Shown here piece after piece: positions 1-5,049 of a DNA stretch of 12,451 nt; the stretch's first letter is position 1; each line of letters begins with the position of its first letter. The notes beneath the pieces were generated by a model. It worked only from the letters and a program-made list of their open reading frames with translations. It was not told the origin of the DNA and searched no databases. The translations under genes and the position numbers were made by a program. Origin of the DNA: CBEUVQ01 sp965546615 (lineage in GTDB: Bacteria; Bacillota; Desulfotomaculia; Desulfotomaculales; Desulfohalotomaculaceae); contig CBEUVQ010000051.1 in NCBI GenBank assembly GCA_965546615.1, positions 1 to 12,451 on the forward strand, in the 5' to 3' direction.

Positions 1-25
1 TTTAAGTAATGGGAGAGGTCTCTAG

Positions 26-316
26 GTGTATTCAGACAAAACTTTAACCTGTAAAGATTGTGGCGCTGAGTTTATTTTTTCAGCAGGCGAGCAAGAATTT
101 TACGCTGCAAAAGGGCTGGAAAATGAACCGGCTCGCTGCCCGGAATGCCGAGCAGCACGGAAGCAAAGAAATAACGGTGGTTATGGACGCGCACAACAAA
201 GAGAAATGTATACCGCAATCTGTGCAGAATGCGGTGCCGAAACTCAAGTTCCTTTCCGTCCAAACGGCAGTCGGCCGGTGTACTGCAGAGATTGTTTTAA
301 CGCACACAGACGCTAA
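26..316 (+). CDS. Small double zinc-ribbon protein (CxxC-x17-CxxC type)
   Basis: This 96-residue protein carries four CxxC pairs: C9/C12 with C38/C41, and C66/C69 with C87/C90. The second set has exactly 17 residues between the pairs, the layout of the CxxC-x17-CxxC zinc-ribbon family; the first resembles the 'probable zinc-binding' (zf-trcl) ribbon. Each set should bind one zinc ion. The segment between them (residues 42-60) is rich in Arg, Gln and Gly, suggesting a flexible, basic linker that might contact nucleic acid; this is inference. No signal peptide or membrane segment is seen, so it should be cytoplasmic. The start is GTG at 26: a TAG in the same frame lies directly upstream (23-25), and a GGGAGAGG ribosome binding site sits at 11-18. 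It is a single-gene unit with its own terminator. The family has no established function. Confidence 0.85.
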   Translation: MYSDKTLTCKDCGAEFIFSAGEQEFYAAKGLENEPARCPECRAARKQRNNGGYGRAQQREMYTAICAECGAETQVPFRPNGSRPVYCRDCFNAHRR

Positions 317-319
317 TAA

Positions 320-347
320 AAGGGGTTAACCACCCCTTCTTATTTTA
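320..347 (+). terminator. Rho-independent terminator after the zinc-ribbon gene
   Basis: A 7-bp stem (AAGGGGT at 320-326 with ACCCCTT at 332-338) and a 5-base loop begin three bases after the stop codon. They are followed by a T-rich run (CTTATTTTA). The run is not pure T, so termination may be incomplete. Bases 348-492 hold no credible gene; the only structure seen there is a weak hairpin at 350-385. Confidence 0.7.
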
Positions 348-492
348 TAGTTTGTATTCCTGCTGAATTATTTGGCAGAACAAACAATATAACAAGCGAT
401 GTATTTAAGCAAACAAATACCTGCAATTATATGCGTACAGCTGTCTAAAAAAAATGCCTGCAGTAAAGGCAAAAGAACATAGTTTATCTTAA

Positions 493-541
493 AACTAAAA
501 ACAGAAGGCAGCCCCGGCGGGGCTGCCTTCTGTTTTTAGTT
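493..541. terminator. Strong bidirectional terminator, 23-bp perfect hairpin
   Basis: Bases 493-515 pair perfectly with 519-541 around a 3-base loop (GGC at 516-518). The inner half is very GC-rich (GGCAGCCCC with GGGGCTGCC), and the outer half gives an A run on one side and a T run on the other, so it can stop transcription from either side. Its main job is probably to end the leftward array of small genes. The stop codon of the last gene (536-538) and the codon before it lie inside the stem. Confidence 0.88.
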
Positions 542-751
542 GCATGCTGAACAGGTACTGCGCATTTCTTTTAAAGTTACCTGCATGTTGGTATTATTTA
601 GTTTAGTCCACATCACAATAATCTGCTGATAGCTTTCCCGTGATGCCAATTCATCAGCATAAGCGTTAGCGGCATCCTCACTGTCAAACACCGCCACATC
701 ATCAACTTCATTGTTAACTATCTTTACTACGCTGTAAACTGATTGACTCAT
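536..751 (-). CDS. Conserved-looking small protein of unknown function, last gene of the leftward array
   Basis: I do not recognise this 71-residue protein. Its N-terminal half reads like a short alpha/beta fold: residues VYSVVKIV (a strand), VDDVAVFDS, then a helix with DAANAYADELA. This 'strand - FDSEDAANAYADEL' pattern is like small cytosolic proteins that handle a repetitive input by residue class, but no family can be named. The tail ends in two nearby cysteines (CSAC), which could bind metal. The ATG start at 751 has a GGGAGGG ribosome binding site 7-8 bases upstream, lying inside the end of the preceding gene, which suggests translational coupling. The stop codon lies within the strong terminator hairpin. 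No signal peptide or membrane segment is visible. Confidence 0.75.
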   Translation of the reverse strand: MSQSVYSVVKIVNNEVDDVAVFDSEDAANAYADELASRESYQQIIVMWTKLNNTNMQVTLKEMRSTCSACN

Positions 752-753
752 TA

Positions 754-933
754 TTATTCCCTCCCGGCATTATAATCAGGGCATTCTTCTAAGTAGGCTT
801 TCATGGACTGCAGCGCCGTTTCCAATCCATCGGCAAAGCCCTGGTTATATTCGCTGTTTTTCATTTCCCTGGTATAATCCAAATAAACAATGGTAGCTTT
901 TTCCCACTGCTTGATTGCTTCTACGATATCCAT
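754..933 (-). CDS. Small acidic helical protein of unknown function
   Basis: I do not recognise this product of about 59 residues. It looks wholly helical, with a first helix around EAIKQWEKATIVYLDYTREM and a second around GLETALQSMKAYLEE, separated by a polar turn; two antiparallel helices are plausible. The longest frame starts at TTG 939, but the GGAGG at 944-948 is only 4 bases from it and 10 bases from the ATG at 933, so the ATG is preferred; TTG remains possible and would add two residues. The stop codon is two bases from the start of the next gene. It lies between a helix-turn-helix-like gene and another small unknown, so a shared transcript is likely. No motif gives a function. Confidence 0.7.
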   Translation of the reverse strand: MDIVEAIKQWEKATIVYLDYTREMKNSEYNQGFADGLETALQSMKAYLEECPDYNAGRE

Positions 934-952
934 AGACAATGTTCCTCCAAAA

Positions 953-1459
953 TTAAGGCCTTCTTCTCGCTAATATGTGCACCAACCCGTCTTCGGTATC
1001 AATTACTTTCATAATGCTGTCTTTAAAACTTTTATAATCCTCCAACTCTTGTGACTGCTTTTGAATATCGTATAACAATTCCCTAACTTTTGCATCATAA
1101 TCTAAAATAACATCTTTAAACGTTTCATCAATTACTTTGTCACCCATCATTTCATTGAGCCGCTCACTTAATTGACCGAGTGCCAACGCCTTCTTGGCGG
1201 TAGTACCTTCACCAATGTAAATATAACTTTTGGGCAGCAGCGGATTTTCATTAAGTTGTTCAATAATAATTTGCTCTGCTTTTAACTGCTCAATAACTTT
1301 ATGGACGGTTTCCACCGTCAACCCTAAATGATAAGCTATCGTTTCTTCTTCTTGACTGCATACCCCGTTAATGGCGTTGTCTCTGATATAAAAGGCAACT
1401 CTTCTCCGCAGTCCTTTACTGATCGGCCTGTTCTTTCTTGCCGTACTGATACCAATCAC
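953..1459 (-). CDS. Protein with N-terminal helix-turn-helix-like region and C-terminal coiled coil
   Basis: This is a protein of about 168 residues. Residues 18-70 look like a winged helix-turn-helix: a basic first helix (GLRRRVAFYIRDNA), then SQEEETIAYHLGLTVETVHKV, with the 'IAYHLGLTVETVHKVIEQL' pattern of a recognition helix, then a short wing. Residues 95-155 are strongly helical and charged and probably form a coiled coil for dimerisation. Its likely role is a DNA-binding regulator of the array, but the fold call rests on pattern only. The start is uncertain. GTG at 1457-1459 is the only usual start at the N-terminus, and a TAA in the same frame lies just upstream, yet the best Shine-Dalgarno match (AAGAAGGTGAT) runs across that GTG. 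An ATC codon three codons later has better spacing. Confidence 0.75.
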   Translation of the reverse strand: MIGISTARKNRPISKGLRRRVAFYIRDNAINGVCSQEEETIAYHLGLTVETVHKVIEQLKAEQIIIEQLNENPLLPKSYIYIGEGTTAKKALALGQLSERLNEMMGDKVIDETFKDVILDYDAKVRELLYDIQKQSQELEDYKSFKDSIMKVIDTEDGLVHILARRRP

Positions 1460-1471
1460 CTTCTTAAACCA

Positions 1472-1930
1472 TTATTCCGGCCAAACTGCATCCTTATCTT
1501 TTTTAAATTTAACATCCCACAAAATTGAGAACTTCAGGGTGCCCTCATCCCAATTTCTCGGCATAACGGGATGATCGACAACCATTACATCAAAAGTTTC
1601 TTTAGCTTGGGGGTCCCCAAGCATTTTACCGGCTCCTTCTTTATCAAAAGCAATGGGCAAACGCAAACCGGTATGCCAAGTTATCAGCAAATAATACAGC
1701 TCATTTTCCTTATCGTAAGCCCATTTCCAAAGATATTCACCTTGAGCGTGATCTAAAGCACCGCCCCACTGCGGGTTGCCAATTACCATGGTAGTACGCT
1801 TGTATTCCTGCCCGTTTTCTTCATATGTTAAATCTGCCCACGCCCCAAAATCAGGGCTGTATGCCGCTCCGCCATATTCTTCAATGATTTCTTCAATCGT
1901 TTTTTCTTTTAAAAAGGAATTATCAGCCAT
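1472..1930 (-). CDS. Soluble protein of unknown function (152 aa)
   Basis: I do not recognise this protein. It is acidic and rich in aromatic residues (about nine Trp), with no cysteine, signal peptide or membrane segment. The N-terminal 20 residues form a charged helix (KEKTIEEIIEEYGG). After that, alternating strands such as YLWKWAYD, LYYLLITWHTGLRLPIAFD and LKFSILWDVKFK suggest a mainly beta, cupin- or lipocalin-like barrel; this is speculative. The ATG at 1930 has a GGTGG ribosome binding site. It is separated from the gene before it by 59 bases that contain a TATAAT, so it may be transcribed independently as well as by read-through. The next gene starts 12 bases after its stop codon. Confidence 0.78.
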   Translation of the reverse strand: MADNSFLKEKTIEEIIEEYGGAAYSPDFGAWADLTYEENGQEYKRTTMVIGNPQWGGALDHAQGEYLWKWAYDKENELYYLLITWHTGLRLPIAFDKEGAGKMLGDPQAKETFDVMVVDHPVMPRNWDEGTLKFSILWDVKFKKDKDAVWPE

Positions 1931-1969
1931 TAAATTCCACCAACCTTATCTGTTATTTACTTTGCTATA

Positions 1970-1975
1970 ATTATA
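1970..1975 (-). promoter_or_regulatory. Possible internal promoter (-10 TATAAT) ahead of 1472-1930
   Basis: The complement strand reads TATAAT at 1975-1970, in the only sizeable gap (59 bases) of the leftward array and about 40 bases before the ATG at 1930. No good -35 box is found at the usual distance, so a weak or activator-dependent promoter is the most that can be claimed. Confidence 0.35.
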
Positions 1976-1989
1976 CCCTGCAGCTTTCG

Positions 1990-2226
1990 CTAATCTTCAA
2001 AAGATTTTTTACCAGTAGCATACCAGATTTCAAACGCAGCATCAACCTCACTTTTTTGTTTCAGCCAATAGCCGCGCTTTTTTTCCGCAGACATACGTTT
2101 AGTACAGCTGAATATATGCAGCGCACTGTCTTTCCACGGTGAGCCAAGTTCCAGCATAATCCGAAAAGCATAAATTTCCGGATACTGCCAAAGCTGAGCA
2201 TACAGCCTTTGTTTTAAGCCGGGCAT
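1990..2226 (-). CDS. Small basic protein of unknown function (78 aa)
   Basis: I do not recognise this product. It is basic and aromatic-rich, with helix-like stretches (LKQRLYAQLWQYPEIYAFRI, and EVDAAFEIWYATGKKSFED) around a Lys/Arg-rich middle (CTKRMSAEKKRGYWLKQK). One cysteine is present. The composition would fit a nucleic-acid-binding or protein-docking role, but nothing identifies one. The ATG at 2226 has a GGGAG ribosome binding site about 8 bases upstream. It begins 13 bases after the stop codon of the first gene of the array, so the two are very probably co-transcribed. Confidence 0.72.
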   Translation of the reverse strand: MPGLKQRLYAQLWQYPEIYAFRIMLELGSPWKDSALHIFSCTKRMSAEKKRGYWLKQKSEVDAAFEIWYATGKKSFED

Positions 2227-2239
2227 TATTATTTCTCCC

Positions 2240-2584
2240 TTAATTATCTATTTGCACTGCTTTAACAGTATAGTATTCGCTTTCTTCGCCGCCTTTAACA
2301 GACAAAGCATCGTTGTTTTTATCCCAGGTAATCTTTACTTTAACTTCATTACTATATCTGCCGATATCAACCTTGGCCTGTCTTATCCAGTCATCGGTTA
2401 CATGAACTAATACCAGCTCCATTTTGTTATTGCGGAACAACTTAAAGCGCGCCTGCCCAACAATGTTGTAAAATAACGTTACTTCTTTTAACTCTCTGTT
2501 AAATAATTCGGCATCATCAGCAGTAAACTCCAATGCCCCTTGAGTATCATCTTTATCCAGCATTAATTGTGAGTAATCTCTCAT
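2240..2584 (-). CDS. Protein of unknown function, first gene of the leftward array (114 aa)
   Basis: I do not recognise this protein. The first 30 residues are acidic and helical (DKDDTQGALEFTADDAELFN). The rest alternates hydrophobic strands (EVTLFYNIVG, KMELVLVHVTDDW, EVKVKITWDK, YYTVKAVQI), suggesting a small beta sandwich or barrel. It has no cysteine, signal peptide or membrane segment, so it is probably a cytoplasmic soluble protein. The ATG at 2584 follows a GGCGGTGA ribosome binding site. It is the promoter-proximal gene of six in the same direction, divergent from the ferredoxin gene. The shared strand-rich character with the 152-residue protein downstream is noted, but no sequence similarity was found by eye. 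Confidence 0.75.
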   Translation of the reverse strand: MRDYSQLMLDKDDTQGALEFTADDAELFNRELKEVTLFYNIVGQARFKLFRNNKMELVLVHVTDDWIRQAKVDIGRYSNEVKVKITWDKNNDALSVKGGEESEYYTVKAVQIDN

Positions 2585-2602
2585 TAATCTTCACCGCCTT
2601 TC

Positions 2603-2618
2603 ATTATACCTCATTATA
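2603..2618 (-). promoter_or_regulatory. Two tandem TATAAT boxes, probable promoter of the leftward array
   Basis: The complement strand carries TATAAT at 2618-2613 and again at 2608-2603, inside two 10-base near-identical direct repeats (2601-2620). They lie 20-35 bases ahead of the ATG at 2584. No -35 box close to TTGACA is seen at 16-18 bases from either, so the exact promoter is uncertain. Confidence 0.4.
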
Positions 2619-2685
2619 CTTTGACATAGTTAAGCAATTTCCTTTTGTTTTTTTTGATTACCAGCAATTGCAACGAAGATTACTC

Positions 2686-2714
2686 TTGTTTTTTTCGACA
2701 ATATGTTGCATAAT
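2686..2714 (+). promoter_or_regulatory. Probable ferredoxin promoter
   Basis: TTGTTT at 2686-2691 and CATAAT at 2709-2714 are separated by 17 bases, about 40 bases before the start codon. The -10 matches the consensus in five of six positions, the -35 in three. The surrounding DNA (2640-2735) is very T-rich. Confidence 0.38.
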
Positions 2715-2755
2715 TTTCTTGTGTGTTAATTTGCTAATTAAGGGAGGTTGATATC

Positions 2756-2944
2756 ATGTTCATGGTATCTATCGATGCTGAAAAATGTGTAGGCTGCGGT
2801 GCATGTATTGATCCTTGCCCGGCTCGTCTGCTGGAAATGGTAGACGACAAAGCAGAAGTTACCGGCGATGCTGCTGAGTGCATGGGCTGCTACACCTGTG
2901 TAGAAATTTGCCCGAACGGTGCTCCCAGCGTTCAAGAACTGTAA
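2756..2944 (+). CDS. 2[4Fe-4S] ferredoxin
   Basis: This 62-residue protein is a clostridial-type ferredoxin, a small cytoplasmic low-potential electron carrier. Two cluster-binding motifs are intact: C11-x2-C14-x2-C17-x3-C21-P and C42-x2-C45-x2-C48-x3-C52-P, each supplying three cysteines to one cluster and the fourth to the other. The length is close to the usual 55-62 residues. The start at ATG 2756 is set by a GGGAGG ribosome binding site ending 8 bases upstream; a second ATG two codons later is less well spaced. It is a single-gene unit between its own promoter and a strong terminator. Possible partners are pyruvate:ferredoxin oxidoreductase, hydrogenases or the Fe-S proteins encoded nearby; the sequence does not say which. 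Confidence 0.95.
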   Translation: MFMVSIDAEKCVGCGACIDPCPARLLEMVDDKAEVTGDAAECMGCYTCVEICPNGAPSVQEL

Positions 2945-2964
2945 GCTAATTTAATTAAGCCAAA

Positions 2965-3015
2965 AGGGGCTGCTGCCAAGCGAACCAAGTAGTTCGCAGC
3001 AGCAGTTCTTTTTTT
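2965..3015 (+). terminator. Rho-independent terminator of the ferredoxin gene
   Basis: An outer stem (GCTGCTG at 2969-2975 with CAGCAGC at 2997-3003) encloses an inner stem (CGAAC at 2981-2985 with GTTCG at 2992-2996), with an asymmetric bulge on the 5' side. A T run follows (TTCTTTTTTT, 3006-3015). It resembles in design the hairpin at 3505-3554. Confidence 0.85.
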
Positions 3016-3096
3016 GTGTTTAAATTATTGATATACTCTGCTTAAAACCGGAACAGGCAGGAATGAAAGCGGCCATATTATGTAAATAATAGCAGT

Positions 3097-3489
3097 ATGA
3101 TGAAAAAAGCAGATGTTTACCGATTTCCGACAATTGAAGACCGCAAATCTGCCGAAACCGCACTGGACACTTTTTTGGCTGTACAAAGCGGCAAAGCCCG
3201 CAATATAATGCTTCTGTCGCTAAAATCAATGCTGCAAAAATATCATTTATCAAAACTGCCGCTGAGCAAATGCATCATTGAGTTAAACCCTGATCAAGAA
3301 ATTGTTATCAAGCCAAAAAAATTCATTGCCGGTCAAAGCTGCCCCGGCTGTGGTGAAAAATTATATACTGTCAGCTCACGTGTTCGCATCTTAGGCATTT
3401 GTGAATGGCAGCATGCGGATATTGTTACTTACGGCTGCAGCTGCGGTGAAATTTTCGGCAAAGTCGAAACCGGTCGGTTTTTTTCATAG
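3097..3489 (+). CDS. Zinc-ribbon-containing protein of unknown function (130 aa)
   Basis: Residues 1-60 look helical and basic (a region such as SAETALDTFLAVQSGKARN followed by LLSLKSMLQKYHL). Residues 78-120 form a probable zinc ribbon, with C82-x2-C85 and C114-x-C116, and C102 between. No family is recognised. It is a cytoplasmic protein by appearance; no signal peptide or membrane segment is seen. The start is ATG 3097 or the adjacent ATG 3100; no convincing ribosome binding site precedes either, and no other start codon is available in frame back to a TGA at 3064. The gene stands alone, between the ferredoxin terminator and a bidirectional terminator shared with the convergent redox operon. 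Confidence 0.72.
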   Translation: MMKKADVYRFPTIEDRKSAETALDTFLAVQSGKARNIMLLSLKSMLQKYHLSKLPLSKCIIELNPDQEIVIKPKKFIAGQSCPGCGEKLYTVSSRVRILGICEWQHADIVTYGCSCGEIFGKVETGRFFS

Positions 3490-3504
3490 TCAGATTCAAA
3501 ACGA

Positions 3505-3556
3505 TAAAAAGCTGCTGCTGTGAACCGTCCGGTTCACCATGCAGCAGCTTTTTATA
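3505..3556. terminator. Bidirectional terminator between convergent genes
   Basis: A 14-bp perfect outer stem (3505-3518 with 3541-3554) encloses a 7-bp inner stem (GTGAACC at 3520-3526 with GGTTCAC at 3531-3537) and a GTCC loop. The outer arms begin with A and end with T runs, so both the rightward zinc-ribbon gene and the leftward rubredoxin-like gene can be terminated here. Confidence 0.9.
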
Positions 3557-3560
3557 TTTA

Positions 3561-3887
3561 CTACCACTTGTTCTTATTGACATGCGTCATTATTTCCGCC
3601 TTAACCATTTGGTTGATGATGCCGCATTGTTCTATTGCTGTCTTAAATACTTTCAAACATCCCGGGTCGAGATTATCTTCCTCCCCTTGTTTTGCAACTT
3701 TAATTGCTTTATCCATTAATGCCGCCAATTCCATATGCAGTTGATTACTAAGCTGTGCACGTCTAAGCATGCCTGCCTGCGCATCTTCCAGCACAATAAA
3801 CTTTTCCTTCGGTGCACCGCATTTCGGGCAGTTATCCGGCATGTCCTCACTGTCGAGGGTAAAGTTACAAACTGTGCAGCGCCACAT
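3561..3887 (-). CDS. Rubredoxin-like protein with C-terminal helical domain
   Basis: The N-terminus is a short rubredoxin-type metal site with C4-x2-C7 and C20-x2-C23, in the layout (CxxC-x12-CPxCG) of the rubredoxin domain found at the end of rubrerythrins, so it should bind one Fe. Residues 36-105 are helical (a long stretch from DAQAGMLRRAQLSN through AALMDKAIKVAKQ) and lack the ExxH pairs of a diiron site. C77 and C88 are extra cysteines in the tail. The expected role is electron transfer to or from the rubrerythrin encoded just upstream; this is inferred from context. The ATG at 3887 has an AGGAGG ribosome binding site, and the gap to the rubrerythrin stop codon is 24 bases, so co-transcription is very likely. 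Confidence 0.85.
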   Translation of the reverse strand: MWRCTVCNFTLDSEDMPDNCPKCGAPKEKFIVLEDAQAGMLRRAQLSNQLHMELAALMDKAIKVAKQGEEDNLDPGCLKVFKTAIEQCGIINQMVKAEIMTHVNKNKW

Positions 3888-3911
3888 ATTGGTTACCTCC
3901 TAACCGGTTCA

Positions 3912-4445
3912 TTAATAATTATTAGCATTTACTTCAAAGAAGGACTGCGGGTGATTGCAGGTCGGGCATACTTCCGGAGCCTCTGTTCCGGTATGTATAT
4001 GACCGCAGTTGCGGCATTTCCAAGCTACAGTTTCTCCTTTTTTAAAGACCGTTCCCTCTTCCAGATTTTTCAAGAGAGCAGCAAATCTTTCTTCGTGCTC
4101 TTTCTCTATTTTGGCAATATTTTCAAAAAGTACCGCAATTTCTTCAAATCCTTCTTGGCGGGCAGTTTCTGCAAATTCATGGTACATTTCTGTCCACTCA
4201 TAGTTTTCGCCGCCAATGGCTGCCTTCAGGTTTTCTTTGGTATCACCGATGCCGCCCAAAAGCTTTAATGCCAGTTTAGCATGCTCTTTTTCATTCATAG
4301 CGGTTTCTTCAAATATTGCGGCAATCTGCTGATATCCTTCTTTTTTAGCCACACTGGCAAAGTAAGTGTACTTATTTCTGGCTTGACTTTCTCCGGCAAA
4401 AGCAGTCATTAAGTTCTGTTCAGTTTTTGTACCTTTTAAATTCAT
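3912..4445 (-). CDS. rbr: Rubrerythrin
   Basis: This 177-residue protein is a classical rubrerythrin, a cytoplasmic peroxidase that reduces hydrogen peroxide in anaerobes. The ferritin-like diiron domain (about residues 1-130) shows E19 in GES, E52-x2-H55, E83 and E86 in the YEWTEMY segment, and E114-x2-H117. The C-terminal rubredoxin domain (about 138-177) has C144-x2-C147 and C160-x2-C163. Both metal sites are complete and the length is typical. The start is ATG 4445: the GGAGG at 4454-4458 is 8 bases upstream, whereas the longer-frame GTG at 4451 would be only 2 bases from it. It lies between the Rrf2 regulator and the rubredoxin-like gene, spaced by 27 and 24 bases, as one operon. Redox control by the regulator is inferred. 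Confidence 0.96.
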   Translation of the reverse strand: MNLKGTKTEQNLMTAFAGESQARNKYTYFASVAKKEGYQQIAAIFEETAMNEKEHAKLALKLLGGIGDTKENLKAAIGGENYEWTEMYHEFAETARQEGFEEIAVLFENIAKIEKEHEERFAALLKNLEEGTVFKKGETVAWKCRNCGHIHTGTEAPEVCPTCNHPQSFFEVNANNY

Positions 4446-4472
4446 TAGCACTACCTCCTCATTGTATATTAT

Positions 4473-4895
4473 TTATTGCTTGTGGGACTTTATTTTATCC
4501 ACAAAATATGCGAAAGTGTATTCATCCAGCTCGCGATTAATACTCTGCTGTATGTTTGCCAGCGCCTTATGGATAGGACACCAAGACGCAGCATCTTTGC
4601 TGCATTCAGCATGGTTATTTAAACACCGATTTACTTCCACCGGACCTTCCACCGCATTTACTACATCTCTAAGCGTTATACTGTCCGGATTCTTAGCTAA
4701 GGTATAACCTCCGTTGACACCTCTATAGGACTTTATTATACCCGCTTTTGTTAAAAGCCTCACCGTTTTTAACAAAAACCTTATCGGAATTTTTTCCTGT
4801 TCAGCAATCTGCTTGGCTTCAATAATCTTATCAGGATGCCTGGCCAAGTACAATACGGTTCTAAAAGCGTAATCTGTGGCTTGATTAAATCTCAT
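4473..4895 (-). CDS. Rrf2-family transcriptional regulator, probable Fe-S sensor
   Basis: This 140-residue protein matches the Rrf2 family in length and pattern. The N-terminal winged helix covers about residues 1-65 (DYAFRTVLYLA, AKQIAEQEKIP, then GVNGGYTLAKNP, the family's wing signature). A cysteine triad, C91-x6-C98-x7-C106, is in the place where IscR, NsrR and related members bind a [2Fe-2S] or [4Fe-4S] cluster, so it probably senses iron-sulfur state, oxygen, peroxide or nitric oxide. Which of these cannot be told from sequence. The ATG at 4895 has an AAGGAG site 9 bases upstream. The gene heads the operon with rubrerythrin and the rubredoxin-like protein. An inverted repeat at its own promoter suggests autoregulation, and it may also act on the divergent hydrolase operon. 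Confidence 0.92.
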   Translation of the reverse strand: MRFNQATDYAFRTVLYLARHPDKIIEAKQIAEQEKIPIRFLLKTVRLLTKAGIIKSYRGVNGGYTLAKNPDSITLRDVVNAVEGPVEVNRCLNNHAECSKDAASWCPIHKALANIQQSINRELDEYTFAYFVDKIKSHKQ

Positions 4896-4912
4896 GATGT
4901 GCAGCTCCTTAA

Positions 4913-4933
4913 ACTATACCTTTTTGGTATAGT
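4913..4933. promoter_or_regulatory. Inverted repeat, candidate Rrf2 operator
   Basis: ACTATACC (4913-4920) and GGTATAGT (4926-4933) are perfect 8-base inverted repeats separated by five T's. The site lies just downstream of the -10 box of the Rrf2 gene, about where transcription should start, so binding would block it. Assigning it to the encoded Rrf2 protein is inference from position. Confidence 0.6.
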
Positions 4934-4964
4934 AATATAGTAGCATAGATTTTTTTGTTGTCAA
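4934..4964 (-). promoter_or_regulatory. Promoter of the rrf2-rubrerythrin operon
   Basis: The complement strand has a perfect TTGACA at 4964-4959. The best -10 candidates are TATATT at 4939-4934 (19-base spacing, five of six matches) and TACTAT at 4942-4937 (16-base spacing, four of six). Long spacing or an imperfect -10 is common at Rrf2-controlled promoters. Confidence 0.65.
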
Positions 4965-4981
4965 GATTTACAATAATATTT

Positions 4982-5019
4982 TTGGCAGGATTGCATTTTT
5001 CAATCAAGAATAATTCTTA
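4982..5019 (+). promoter_or_regulatory. Candidate promoter with 7-1-7 palindrome, hydrolase operon
   Basis: TTGGCA (4982-4987) and AAGAAT (5006-5011), 18 bases apart, form a modest promoter. The -10 overlaps a perfect 13-base palindrome, AAGAAT-A-ATTCTT (5006-5018). Its AAT-N-ATT core and 7-1-7 layout resemble Fur/PerR-family boxes, though the outer bases do not match a known consensus. Transcription would start near 5018, about 32 bases before the proposed start codon. Confidence 0.35.
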
Positions 5020-5049
5020 TTTGTGACCACAAATTTGGAGGCGAACAAA

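Noticed and set aside
399..482. Open frame of 27 codons between the first gene and the terminator at 493
   Set aside because: No ribosome binding site, no recognisable features and a length expected by chance in this AT-rich gap.
2533..2751. A 72-codon + frame across the divergent promoter region
   Set aside because: It covers the start of the leftward array and T-rich promoter DNA, and its hydrophobic product reflects base composition.
3735..4268. A 177-codon open frame on the + strand
   Set aside because: It lies opposite the rubrerythrin and rubredoxin-like genes, has no ribosome binding site and encodes a low-complexity Phe/Ser/Ile-rich product typical of an antisense shadow.
5023..5049. 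GTG at 5023 as start of the amidohydrolase
   Set aside because: A GGAGG lies within the added nine codons and points to TTG 5050; the extra residues do not fit the family's N-terminus.
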